Shown here piece after piece: positions 7,959 through 16,195 of a DNA stretch of 62,021 nt (position 1 is the stretch's first letter; each line of letters starts with the position of its first letter). The notes below the pieces were generated by a model. It saw only the letters and a program-made list of their open reading frames with translations, made no database searches and had not been told where the DNA came from. A program made the translations under genes and the position numbers. This DNA comes from Burkholderiales bacterium (lineage in GTDB: Bacteria; Pseudomonadota; Gammaproteobacteria; Burkholderiales; Burkholderiaceae_C): positions 25,289 to 87,309 of the forward strand of contig RXJQ01000062.1 of NCBI GenBank assembly GCA_003963115.1, given 5' to 3'.

Positions 7959-8753
7959 ATGGGCGCCACGGACACCAGGAACATCGTCATCACGGGTGCG
8001 GCGGCAGGCATTGGCCGGGCCGTGGCCGAGCGCTTCGTCCAGGCAGGCTGGTTCGTTGGCGCGTATGACGTCGATGAGGCTGGCCTGCAATCCTTCAGCC
8101 AGCAGTGGGGCCAGCAGCGTTGCCGCACTGGGCGCCTGGACGTCACCGATCAGCAGGACTGGGCACAGCAACTGGCCGATTTCGTGCAGGCAGCGGGTGG
8201 GCATCTGGACGTGCTGGTCAACAACGCCGGTGTGTCCGCCACGGACCATTTCGAAAAGATCCCGCTGGCGCGCCATCACCGCCTCATCGACATCAACCTC
8301 AAGGGCGTGGTCAACGGCTGCCACATGGCCCTGCCGTATCTGACACGCACGCCCGGTGCCCGGGTGATCAACCTGTGCTCGGCATCGGCCTTGTACGGCC
8401 AGCCCATGCTGTCCACCTATTCGGCGACGAAGGCGGCGGTGCGCAGCTTCACCGAGGCGCTGGACATCGAATGGCAACGTCACGGTATTCGCGTGGTCGA
8501 TGTGCTGCCGCTGTTCGTCAACACGGCCATGGTGGCCAATGACGTGAGCAAGATGAAGACGGTGCAGACGCTGGGCGTGCGCCTGACACCGGCCGACATC
8601 GCCGAGAGCATCTGGCGTCTTGCCAACCGGGCGGCGTCGCGGTTGCCCGTGCACACGCCGGTGGGCTTGCAGACCAAGCTGTTTTACCTGCTGTGCAAGC
8701 TCTCACCGGATGCGGTCAACCGCTTCGTGACGGCGCGCATGGCCGGGCACTGA
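7959..8753 (+). CDS. Short-chain dehydrogenase/reductase (SDR family oxidoreductase)
   Basis: A 264-aa classical SDR. The cofactor loop TGAAAGIGRAVAE is at residues 12-24, NNAG at about 88-91, a catalytic Ser in the CSAS stretch near 141, and YSATK (Tyr/Lys pair) near 154-158. Asp at about residue 38 (AYDVDE) after the second beta strand favours NAD(H). AAGGAG lies about 10 nt before the ATG. The substrate cannot be read from the sequence. It is not tightly linked to glpD (145-nt gap) and probably forms its own transcription unit. Confidence 0.88.
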   Translation: MGATDTRNIVITGAAAGIGRAVAERFVQAGWFVGAYDVDEAGLQSFSQQWGQQRCRTGRLDVTDQQDWAQQLADFVQAAGGHLDVLVNNAGVSATDHFEKIPLARHHRLIDINLKGVVNGCHMALPYLTRTPGARVINLCSASALYGQPMLSTYSATKAAVRSFTEALDIEWQRHGIRVVDVLPLFVNTAMVANDVSKMKTVQTLGVRLTPADIAESIWRLANRAASRLPVHTPVGLQTKLFYLLCKLSPDAVNRFVTARMAGH

Positions 8754-8788
8754 GCGCCCGTCTTGCCTGCGCGTCAGCGCTGACCAGA

Positions 8789-9784
8789 TCAGGCCTCTTC
8801 GCGCGGCATCAGGCAGTGGCCGCGGGCCTGCGCCACCGGCCGTTGCGGGTCGTCCTGCCAGATCGAGACCTGCACCAGCGCCACGCGGTTGCCCTGGCGT
8901 ACGGTCGTGCCCTGAACAAAGGTGTCCACCGGCTTGGCCGAGCGCATGTAGGCAATGGCGAAATCAATGCCGCGCGGCACACCCTGGATGGCCGGGTTGG
9001 TGTTGGTCAGGTGCAGGATCATGGCCGTTTCACCAAAGCCCGCCAGCACACCGCCATGCAAGGCCGGCAGCACCGGGTTGCCGATCAGCTCGCGCTTGAA
9101 AGGCAGGCGGAACACCGGGCCCGCGTCGATCTGCGCCTGCTGGCGGATGTCGAGAAACGCCACATAGGGTGAGCGGCCCGGCGGCAGTGCCGGCGCTTCA
9201 GGGACATCGGCGCGCTGGCTGACGAACACCGGGCTGGGCTCGATGCTGGCCGGGGCGCTCAGGCTGGACGCAGCCTGGGCCGGGGTCAGCGATGCCTTGG
9301 CCTCTGCGTTGGCCTGGGCGCCAGGCGTGCCCATGTCCTTGCGGCGGGTGTTGGCCGTGGCGCGCATGAAGGTCGCGTTCACCGTGGCCACCGGCTCATC
9401 CTGCCCGACCTGGAACACCTGGCCGCGCACAAACCCGATGCTGCGGGACAGGCGGTGGCACTCGGCCTTGCACACCAGGTCGGTCATGGCCATGGCCGGG
9501 CGCAGGTAGTCCATGCGCAAGTCCAGCGTGGCGATGGGTTCGGGCGTGTCCATGGCGGCGCCCACGGCCAGGCCGCAGGCGGTGTCGGCCAGCACGCTCA
9601 GGCAGCCGGTGTGGATCATCTGCAGTTCCGAGTCGCCCGTCCACGTGTCGCGTGCGGGCTGGAACAGGCTCACCGTGCCTTTGCCCAGCTCGGTCACCTG
9701 CATGCCCGAGGCGGCGGCGTAGGGGATGCCGGCGATGAAGGCGTTGGCCCAGGCCTTGCGGCCGTCACCCGAAAAGGTACTCAT
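8789..9784 (-). CDS. Tandem hotdog-fold acyl-CoA thioesterase (PaaI type)
   Basis: A 331-aa protein with two hotdog modules. The first (about 15-150) has HTGCLSVLADTACGLAV and LDLRMDYLRPA; the second (about 205-325) has LHGGVLAGFGETAMILHL and IDFAIAYMRSAKPVDTF. They are joined by an Ala/Ser/Pro-rich linker of about 50 residues. PaaI-type hotdog proteins hydrolyse acyl-CoA thioesters; single-domain members act as dimers, so this is a natural fusion of two protomers. The substrate is unknown. It converges on the SDR gene with a 35-nt gap. Confidence 0.8.
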   Translation of the reverse strand: MSTFSGDGRKAWANAFIAGIPYAAASGMQVTELGKGTVSLFQPARDTWTGDSELQMIHTGCLSVLADTACGLAVGAAMDTPEPIATLDLRMDYLRPAMAMTDLVCKAECHRLSRSIGFVRGQVFQVGQDEPVATVNATFMRATANTRRKDMGTPGAQANAEAKASLTPAQAASSLSAPASIEPSPVFVSQRADVPEAPALPPGRSPYVAFLDIRQQAQIDAGPVFRLPFKRELIGNPVLPALHGGVLAGFGETAMILHLTNTNPAIQGVPRGIDFAIAYMRSAKPVDTFVQGTTVRQGNRVALVQVSIWQDDPQRPVAQARGHCLMPREEA

Positions 9785-9847
9785 GATGATGCGGAAGAAC
9801 TCAGTAGAAACACCAGGTTCCGCATTGTCGCCCAGCGCTCACCAGAA

Positions 9848-10441
9848 TCAAGGCCGAGGAGCCAGATGGATCGCCAGGCCGGTGGTCGTGACCTGGATGT
9901 CCTTGACCTCGTAGCCCATGCGGTCGGCCGCGCGCAGGTCTTCCGGCTTGAACTGGTGGATGGCGTAATCCTGCAAACTCTCCTCAGCCAGACGGGCGCC
10001 CATGTTCGACAGGGCGGTCTGGTAGAGCGGCGGCAGGCCATCGACCATCACCTGCTCGACCTTGGGCTGCACCAGGCGGATGGTGAGGTCCTTGGGTTCA
10101 TAGCGCAGGCCGAAGCTCAGGGCCACCTTGCCCTTGTACTCCTGACCCATGATGAGCTCCTTGGCCGTGAGGTCGATGCTCAGGGCCACGCGGTTCTGGG
10201 TGTCGCGCAGGTCCAGCACGGGTAGGCCGGCATTGACGTCCAGCAGCTTCATGACGCGCTTGGTCATGGGGAACTGCTTGCCCAGCTTGGTCTGCAGTTC
10301 GGCCCGCGAGATCTCGACCGTGCGGGGGCCCAGCAAGCTGGAGCACGCGGTGGCCAGCATGCCCACGGCCACGGTGGCCAGCAGGATGCGGCGGCGCAGG
10401 GGCCAATGTGACCAAGTGGTGGAGCGGCGAATGTCTGGCAT
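9848..10441 (-). CDS. DUF1439-type outer-membrane lipoprotein (YceB-like)
   Basis: A 197-aa lipoprotein with an RRR n-region, hydrophobic core and lipobox LATAC placing the lipidated Cys at residue 33. The mature part (VEISRAELQTKLGKQFPMTKRV and LDLRDTQNRVALSIDL) fits DUF1439, a periplasm-facing lipid-binding-like fold of unknown function. ATG at 10441 was chosen because the longer GTG form would overlap the divergent TPR gene and hide the signal peptide. Confidence 0.75.
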   Translation of the reverse strand: MPDIRRSTTWSHWPLRRRILLATVAVGMLATACSSLLGPRTVEISRAELQTKLGKQFPMTKRVMKLLDVNAGLPVLDLRDTQNRVALSIDLTAKELIMGQEYKGKVALSFGLRYEPKDLTIRLVQPKVEQVMVDGLPPLYQTALSNMGARLAEESLQDYAIHQFKPEDLRAADRMGYEVKDIQVTTTGLAIHLAPRP

Positions 10442-10473
10442 GCTTGGACGCCTCGAAGCTGAAAACACCAAGT

Positions 10474-11877
10474 ATGCGCCCACATGATCCTCAAGCAGAG
10501 CAGGCTTTCCTGCGTGGCGCGCGCGAGCAGGCACAAGGGCAGCATGAAGCGGCCAAGGCGAGCTTTCGTCTGGCCCTGGCGCGCCAGCCGGACATGGCCG
10601 AAGCCTGGTCCAACCTTGGCATGCTGCTCGAAGACGAGCGCGAGTGGGACGAGGCGGCTGCCTGCTACGAGCGCGCGCTGGCCATCCAGCCTGATCTGTT
10701 TGCCGCCTGCATGAACCTGGCGACCTTGCAGGCCCAGCGCCGGCAGTTCGTGGCCGCCGAGGCGAGTTACCGTCGCGCGGTTCAGCTCCAGCCTGAGGAC
10801 CCGTCGGTGTGGTCCAACCTCGGTGCCATGCTCACCTGCATGCGCCGCGAGGACGATGCGCAGGCCTGCTTGCGCCATGCCTTGCAACTCGCTCCCGATC
10901 ATGACAAGGCCCGCTTCAACCTCGGCTACCTGCTGATGCGCCAGGGGCGCTGGGAAGAAGGCTGGCTGTGCAACGAGAGCCGCGCCTATCCAAAGATGCT
11001 GCATGACAAGCTGGGCATCACGCGGTGGGCTGGTGAGCCGCTGCAAGGCCGATCGCTGCTCATCGCGGCCGATGCCGCGCATGGCGACATCATCCACATG
11101 GTGCGTTACGTGCCTTTGCTCAAGGCCATGGGGGCGTCGTGCGTGGCCATCTGGGCGCAGCCGGCCTTGAAGCGCTGGCTGAGCACGGCGCCCGGCCTGG
11201 ACGACTACCTCGCTTTCGATGCACCCTTTGCCCCCGAGGCCTGGGACTGCTGGGCGCCGGCGATGAGCCTGCCCTACCTGTGTGGCTCCACGCTGGCGAC
11301 CATCCCCGCACAACTGCCCTATCTGCAGGCCGACCCGGTGCGCGTGGCGGCCCGTGCGGCGCAAGGCATGGCGCGTGATGCAATGGGTGCCCTGCGCGTG
11401 GGCCTGGTCTGGCGCGGCAACCCGATGCATGAAAACGATGACCAACGCTCATTGACTTCTTTGAAAGCGCTCGCGCCTTTGTGGGCCGTGCCGGGTGTGC
11501 GCTTCTTCAGCTTGCAAAGCGGTGCAGGGAGCGAAGAGGCCTTGCACCCGCCAGATGGCCAGCCGCTGGAAGCCTTGACCGAGCCTTTGGGCGACTTCGC
11601 CGAGACCGCCGCGGTGATGGCCAACCTCGACTTGCTCATCGGCGTGGACACCTCCATGGTCCACGTGGCGGGGGCACTGGGCAAACGGGTGTGGGTGCTG
11701 CTGTCGGACTACAAGACCGACTGGCGCTGGATGAACGAGCGCAGCGATTCGCCCTGGTACCCCGGCGTGATGCGCTTGTTCAGGCAGGATGCATCAGGCG
11801 AATGGGCGCCTGTGATCGAGCGCGTGGCTCAGGCCCTGGCTGAACTGGCGGCATCACTGCCAGCGACGCAGTCCTGA
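10474..11877 (+). CDS. TPR protein with C-terminal GT9-like glycosyltransferase fold
   Basis: A 467-aa cytoplasmic protein. Three to four tetratricopeptide repeats cover about residues 8-150 (for example AEAWSNLGMLLEDEREWDEA). The C-terminal half resembles ADP-heptose/GT-B domains and ends with IGVDTSMVHVAGALGKRVWVLL, a motif shared by heptosyltransferase-like proteins. Such fusions are often near flagellar or polysaccharide glycosylation genes, but no such cluster is next to it here. ATG at 10474 leaves 32 nt to the divergent lipoprotein gene. The 3' end overlaps the PIN gene on the other strand by 49 nt. Confidence 0.8.
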   Translation: MRPHDPQAEQAFLRGAREQAQGQHEAAKASFRLALARQPDMAEAWSNLGMLLEDEREWDEAAACYERALAIQPDLFAACMNLATLQAQRRQFVAAEASYRRAVQLQPEDPSVWSNLGAMLTCMRREDDAQACLRHALQLAPDHDKARFNLGYLLMRQGRWEEGWLCNESRAYPKMLHDKLGITRWAGEPLQGRSLLIAADAAHGDIIHMVRYVPLLKAMGASCVAIWAQPALKRWLSTAPGLDDYLAFDAPFAPEAWDCWAPAMSLPYLCGSTLATIPAQLPYLQADPVRVAARAAQGMARDAMGALRVGLVWRGNPMHENDDQRSLTSLKALAPLWAVPGVRFFSLQSGAGSEEALHPPDGQPLEALTEPLGDFAETAAVMANLDLLIGVDTSMVHVAGALGKRVWVLLSDYKTDWRWMNERSDSPWYPGVMRLFRQDASGEWAPVIERVAQALAELAASLPATQS

Positions 11878-12302
11878 GGCAGGGTCGGCACCCAGTTCTG
11901 CAAGCTGGTGATCGTCAGGCCATGGGCGCGTGCGCGCCGCGCGATCTTCAGCAAGGCCGCGTCTTTGCTGAACAGCCACGACGCCCCCACATGCAGCGCC
12001 AGGTCGATGAACACCTGGTCGTCCGGGTCCTTGCAGCGGAAGGGGCCGCGCGGTGGCTCGTCCACGAAGTGCGCCCGCTGAAAGGCCGTGAGCGTCAGCA
12101 TGGGCTCGGGTTGCCAGGCCTTGAGGTAGCTGCGCGGCCAGACCTGGTGCCATTCCTGCTCCATGGACGGACAAGCCATCCAGCGCAGCCGGCCCGCCTC
12201 GATGGCGTCGGCCAAGGGGCGCGCAGCCGGGTCCTTGAAAACGCGCCAGTCCAGCAGGGCGTTGGTGTCGAGGATGACGATGGGGACGGCGCTTGCGCTC
12301 AT
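11829..12302 (-). CDS. PIN-domain putative ribonuclease (COG1569-like)
   Basis: A 157-aa protein starting [17 protein letters not shown], the first acidic residue (D of LDTN) of a PIN active site. A later acidic cluster is [20 protein letters not shown] (the family's KCRDPDD-type motif), followed by [11 protein letters not shown] domains are metal-dependent RNases, often toxins, but no antitoxin-like gene sits next to it. Its ATG overlaps the mnmA stop by four bases, so it is translated from the mnmA transcript. A tRNA- or RNA-processing role linked to MnmA is conceivable but unproven. Confidence 0.82.
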   Translation of the reverse strand: MSASAVPIVILDTNALLDWRVFKDPAARPLADAIEAGRLRWMACPSMEQEWHQVWPRSYLKAWQPEPMLTLTAFQRAHFVDEPPRGPFRCKDPDDQVFIDLALHVGASWLFSKDAALLKIARRARAHGLTITSLQNWVPTLPQDCVAGSDAASSARA

Positions 12303-13432
12303 GCCGAGCTGGCGATCACGCCGCCACCCAGGCAGACATCGCCCTGGTACAGCACCGCCGACTGTCCCGGTGTGACGGCCCACTGCGCGTCGGGGAAGCG
12401 CAGGCTGATCGTCTTCGCATCGGCGGCTTTAACCAAGCAGGGCGCATCGGCCTGCCGGTAGCGGGTTTTGGCGCCGATGCCGGCCACGCCCACCAAGGGC
12501 CCTCGGCCATCGACCCAGCTCAGATCATCGGCGATCAGGGTGTGCTGTTGCAGCCAGGGGTGGTCATGGCCTTGCACCACGTACAGGGTGTTGCTGGCCA
12601 TGTCCTTGCGCGCCACAAACCAGGGGTCGTGCTCGCCGCCGCCACGTGGCGCGCCCTTTTCTTTCACGCCACCGATGCCGATGCCCTTGCGCTGGCCCAG
12701 CGTGTAAAAGCTCAGGCCCACGTGCTCGCCCAGCGTGCGGCCGCGGTCGTCCTTGATGGGGCCGGGCTCATTGGCCAGGTAGCGGTTGAGGAACTCGCGA
12801 AACGGCCGCTCGCCAATGAAGCAGATGCCGGTCGAGTCCTTCTTCTTGGCATTGGGCAGCTTGATCTCGGCGGCGATGCGGCGCACCTCGGTCTTGGGCA
12901 GCTCGCCCACGGGGAACATCGTCTTGCTCAGTTGCGCCTGATTGAGCCGGTGCAGGAAGTAGCTCTGGTCCTTCAACGGGTCCAGGCCCTTGAGCAACTC
13001 GAAGCGCTGGCCACCGTCAAAGGCTGCATCAGCCACAGCCCGCACACGCGCGTAGTGCCCCGTGGCGATCTTCTCGGCACCCAGGCGCATGGCGTGGTCC
13101 AGGAAGGCCTTGAACTTGATCTCGGCATTGCACAGCACGTCCGGATTGGGCGTGCGGCCGGCCTGGTACTCGCGCAGGAACTCGGCGAAGACGCGGTCCT
13201 TGTAGTTGGCCGCGAAGTTCACATGCTCGATCTCGATGCCGATCACGTCAGCCACCGAAGCGGCATCCAGGAAGTCCTGGCGCGATGAGCAGTACTCGCT
13301 GTCATCGTCGTCTTCCCAGTTCTTCATGAAGATGCCGATGACCTCGTGCCCCATTGCTTTAAGCAGCCAGGCGCTCACCGCCGAATCCACGCCGCCGCTG
13401 AGACCGACGACCACGCGCTGGCGCTGAGTCAT
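12299..13432 (-). CDS. mnmA: tRNA-specific 2-thiouridylase
   Basis: Installs the 2-thio group on U34 of Lys, Glu and Gln tRNAs using ATP and sulfur relayed from IscS/TusE. It is 377 aa (usual 360-380). The PP-loop [16 protein letters not shown] is at residues 7-22. The two catalytic cysteines lie in [14 protein letters not shown] (about 104) and [12 protein letters not shown] (about 205). It is followed with ATGA overlap by a PIN gene and preceded by a NUDIX gene 39 nt upstream, so the three may be co-transcribed. Confidence 0.97.
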   Translation of the reverse strand: MTQRQRVVVGLSGGVDSAVSAWLLKAMGHEVIGIFMKNWEDDDDSEYCSSRQDFLDAASVADVIGIEIEHVNFAANYKDRVFAEFLREYQAGRTPNPDVLCNAEIKFKAFLDHAMRLGAEKIATGHYARVRAVADAAFDGGQRFELLKGLDPLKDQSYFLHRLNQAQLSKTMFPVGELPKTEVRRIAAEIKLPNAKKKDSTGICFIGERPFREFLNRYLANEPGPIKDDRGRTLGEHVGLSFYTLGQRKGIGIGGVKEKGAPRGGGEHDPWFVARKDMASNTLYVVQGHDHPWLQQHTLIADDLSWVDGRGPLVGVAGIGAKTRYRQADAPCLVKAADAKTISLRFPDAQWAVTPGQSAVLYQGDVCLGGGVIASSA

Positions 13433-13471
13433 GACAGATGAACTACCGAGAAAAAGGCTGGGAAAGGAACG

Positions 13472-14029
13472 TCAGGCGGCGCGGTGATAGGCCGGGGCCG
13501 AATACACGCTGTCGTGGACGGTCAGGATGGACAAGGGGTAGCGCTGGCCAGCCAGATAGGCCTCCAGGCACTCCAGGACAAGGGGGCTGCGGTGACGCTC
13601 CGGGCAGGCACGGATCTCGTCGGCCGTCATCCACACGGTGCCGGTGATGCCTTCGTCGAGCTCCAGCGTCGGGTCGGCTTCACCGGCCGAGCCGAAGAAG
13701 GCCAGACGCAGGTAGGTGATGTCCTCGCCCGTGCGGGTGCGGCGAAAGCGGGACATGAACATGCCCAGAAAGCCCTCGGGCTTGAATTCGCAGGCAGTCT
13801 CTTCCAGCGTTTCGCGGACCACGCCTTGAATGGGCGACTCGCCCGGATCCAGGTGACCGGCCGGGTTGTTCAGCAGCAGGCCATCGGAGGTCTGCTCTTC
13901 AACCAGCAAGAAACGCCCGTCGCGCTCAATCAGCGCGGCGACAGTGACATTGGGTTTCCAGCGCACTTTGGGTGCCTGGAGCGGCTCGGCCTGGGGCGCG
14001 GGCTCCAGCAGCGTATCGGCGGTCTTCAT
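13472..14029 (-). CDS. NUDIX hydrolase (NudJ-like)
   Basis: A 185-aa cytoplasmic pyrophosphohydrolase. The Nudix box GHLDPGESPIQGVVRETLEE matches GX5EX7REUXEEXGU apart from an Ala-Cys in place of the final Gly. VTVAALIERDGRFLLVEE before it and the RPLVLE-like C-terminal end are typical of NudJ, which cleaves thiamine pyrophosphate precursors and nucleoside phosphates. The ATG at 14029 is preferred over a TTG 24 codons upstream. It is adjacent to mnmA, a common neighbourhood in beta- and gammaproteobacteria (nudJ-mnmA). Confidence 0.85.
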   Translation of the reverse strand: MKTADTLLEPAPQAEPLQAPKVRWKPNVTVAALIERDGRFLLVEEQTSDGLLLNNPAGHLDPGESPIQGVVRETLEETACEFKPEGFLGMFMSRFRRTRTGEDITYLRLAFFGSAGEADPTLELDEGITGTVWMTADEIRACPERHRSPLVLECLEAYLAGQRYPLSILTVHDSVYSAPAYHRAA

Positions 14030-14180
14030 GAGGCGGGCATTATCCTCCAATGTCGTGTCCGGCGCATGACCAAACGCGCCCGTGGGGGATGGATGTGACA
14101 ACGTCAGACCTCAAATTGAGGGGGTTTTGGTGTTTCGGACAAGCCAAATCGTCCTTTGGCTCAGATGAAACCCTAGGAAA

Positions 14181-14225
14181 GACGTGAACTTTGTGTATGC
14201 TGGTGAGTTTGGCAATGTTCACGTC
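14181..14225. repeat. Inverted repeat GACGTGAAC-N27-GTTCACGTC upstream of pntAA
   Basis: Nine-base perfect arms at 14181-14189 and 14217-14225 bracket a stretch containing TGTGTATGCT, an extended -10-like sequence. This suggests a two-site operator around the pnt promoter or an mRNA leader hairpin. The ligand is unknown. Confidence 0.35.
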
Positions 14226-14303
14226 AGTCGCGCGTTTTAAACCAAGCCTTTGCTTTGGCAAGGCTCCAAGCGACGGCACCATCCACATGTGTAGGAGACT
14301 CGG

Positions 14304-15419
14304 ATGCTGATTGGCATTCCCCAGGAAACCACCGTCGGCGAAAGCCGCGTGGCCGTGACACCGGAGACCGTCAAGAAATTGAAGGCCCAGGGACACACCC
14401 TGCGTGTGCAGGCTGGCGCAGGCATTGCGGCGAGCGTGACCGATGAGGCCTATGTGGCCGCCGGCGCGGAGATCACCGATGCCGCCGGCGCCCTGGGTGC
14501 CGACATGGTGCTCAAGGTTCGCAGCCCCTTTGCCAATGAAATTGCCCAGATGAAGCCGGGCGCCGTGCTGGTGGGCATGCTCAATCCGTTCGACAAGGAT
14601 GGTCTGCAGGCCCTGACGGCCGCCAACCTGACCGCCTTCGCCCTCGAAGCCGCGCCGCGCACCACCCGTGCCCAGAGTATGGACGTGCTGTCCTCGCAGG
14701 CCAACCTGGCAGGCTACAAGGCCGTCATGATCGCCGCGGACAAGTACCAGCGCATCTTTCCCATGCTGATGACCGCCGCCGGCACCGTCAAGGCCGCCCG
14801 CGTGGTGATCCTGGGCGTGGGTGTGGCCGGCCTGCAGGCCATCGCCACGGCCAAGCGCCTGGGTGCCGTGATCGAAGCTTCTGACGTGCGTCCCTCGGTG
14901 AAGGAGCAGGTCGAGTCGCTGGGTGCCAAGTTCATCGACGTGCCGTATGAAACGGCCGAAGAGAAGGAAGCCGCCGAAGGCGTGGGTGGTTATGCCCGCC
15001 CGATGCCCCAGTCCTGGCTGGACCGCCAGAAGCTTGAAGTGGCCAAGCGCGTGGCCCAGGCCGACATCGTCATCACCACCGCCCTGATCCCCGGTCGTGC
15101 GGCGCCTGTGCTGGTCACGGAAGAGATGGTCAAGTCCATGAAGGCCGGTTCGGTCATCGTCGATCTGGCCGCGCCCGCTGGCGGCAATTGCCCGCTGACC
15201 GAAGCCGGCAAGACCGTGATCAAGCATGGCGTGACCCTGGTGGGCGAAACCAACCTGCCCGCGCTGGTGGCCGCCGATGCCTCCTCGCTGTATGCCCGCA
15301 ACGTCATCGACTTCCTCAAGCTGGTCATCAACAAGGAAGGCCAGTTCCACGTCGACCTGGAAGACGACATCGTCAAGGCCTGCCTGATGTGCCGTGACGG
15401 ACAGTTGCTGCGCGCTTGA
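14304..15419 (+). CDS. pntAA: NAD(P) transhydrogenase alpha subunit, soluble NAD-binding domain
   Basis: A 371-aa dI component of the proton-translocating transhydrogenase, binding NAD(H). It begins MLIGIPQETTVGESRVAVTP, characteristic of PntA and alanine dehydrogenase. The nucleotide-binding GVGVAGLQAIATAKRLGA is near residues 172-189 and is followed by a canonical mobile-loop region. It lacks the membrane helices of E. coli PntA because they are encoded separately by 15878..16195. It is the first gene of the pnt operon. GTAGGAGACTCGG precedes the ATG. Confidence 0.96.
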   Translation: MLIGIPQETTVGESRVAVTPETVKKLKAQGHTLRVQAGAGIAASVTDEAYVAAGAEITDAAGALGADMVLKVRSPFANEIAQMKPGAVLVGMLNPFDKDGLQALTAANLTAFALEAAPRTTRAQSMDVLSSQANLAGYKAVMIAADKYQRIFPMLMTAAGTVKAARVVILGVGVAGLQAIATAKRLGAVIEASDVRPSVKEQVESLGAKFIDVPYETAEEKEAAEGVGGYARPMPQSWLDRQKLEVAKRVAQADIVITTALIPGRAAPVLVTEEMVKSMKAGSVIVDLAAPAGGNCPLTEAGKTVIKHGVTLVGETNLPALVAADASSLYARNVIDFLKLVINKEGQFHVDLEDDIVKACLMCRDGQLLRA

Positions 15420-15466
15420 ACGATCTTGAACGATCGGGCTTGAAGAAGAGTTACTAGGAGATAGCC

Positions 15467-15832
15467 ATGCAACGCGTCATGCTGCGTGCCAAGCTGCACC
15501 GCGCCACCGTCACCGAAGCCGACCTGAACTACGAAGGCTCCTGTGGCATCGACGAAGATCTGCTCGATGCGGCCGACATGAAGGAGTTCGAGTACATCGA
15601 GCTCTACAACATCAACAACGGCGAGCGCTTCTCGACCTACGTCATCAAGGCGCCGCGCGGCTCGGGCGTGATCTCGCTCAACGGCGCGGCAGCCCGCAAG
15701 GCCCATGTCGGCGACTTGCTGATCATCTGCACCTATGCCCCGATGACGGACGCAGAGGTGTCCAGCTATAGACCTAAGGTCGTGTTGCTCGACGAGCGCA
15801 ACAAGATCAAGGAAGTCCGCAAGTTCGACTGA
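15467..15832 (+). CDS. panD: Aspartate 1-decarboxylase precursor
   Basis: Makes beta-alanine for pantothenate and CoA. The 121-aa precursor has the self-cleavage site in YEGSCGID (Gly24-Ser25), where the Ser becomes the catalytic pyruvoyl group. Lys9 (AKLH) and Tyr in the AIYNGERF-equivalent NNGERFSTY are also recognisable. TAGGAG lies 8 nt upstream. It sits in the same orientation between pntAA (47-nt gap) and pntAB (45-nt gap), so it is almost certainly co-transcribed with the transhydrogenase genes, an unusual setting for panD. Confidence 0.95.
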   Translation: MQRVMLRAKLHRATVTEADLNYEGSCGIDEDLLDAADMKEFEYIELYNINNGERFSTYVIKAPRGSGVISLNGAAARKAHVGDLLIICTYAPMTDAEVSSYRPKVVLLDERNKIKEVRKFD

Positions 15833-15877
15833 TTCCCGACGCCAGTTCACGATTCCCACCTTTTTTCGGAGACAACG

Positions 15878-16195
15878 ATGGAAGCCATAGAACCGGTTAG
15901 CCACGTCATCATCAACCTGAGCATCTTCGTGCTGGCCATCTATGTGGGCTACCACGTGGTCTGGACGGTGACCCCTGCGCTGCACACGCCGCTGATGGCC
16001 GTGACCAACGCGGTGTCGGCCATCGTCATCGTGGGCGCCATGCTGGCCGCCGCGCTGACCGTGACCCCGCTGGGCAAGATCATGGGCCTGCTGGCCGTGG
16101 CCCTGGCGGCCGTGAACGTCTTCGGCGGCTTCCTCGTGACGCGCCGCATGCTGGAGATGTTCAAGAAGAAGGACAAGAAGGCGGAGGCCAAGTAA
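15878..16195 (+). CDS. pntAB: NAD(P) transhydrogenase alpha subunit, membrane part
   Basis: A 105-aa hydrophobic protein with three transmembrane helices (about 10-30, 38-60, 66-86) and a Lys-rich C-terminal tail (KKKDKKAEAK). It corresponds to the membrane segment that is fused to the alpha subunit in E. coli. Its stop TAA is followed immediately by the pntB ATG with no spacer. It forms part of the proton channel. Confidence 0.93.
   Translation: MEAIEPVSHVIINLSIFVLAIYVGYHVVWTVTPALHTPLMAVTNAVSAIVIVGAMLAAALTVTPLGKIMGLLAVALAAVNVFGGFLVTRRMLEMFKKKDKKAEAK

Noticed and set aside
14102..14303. Riboswitch in the pntAA leader
   Set aside because: There are inverted repeats, but no conserved core of any riboswitch class I know.
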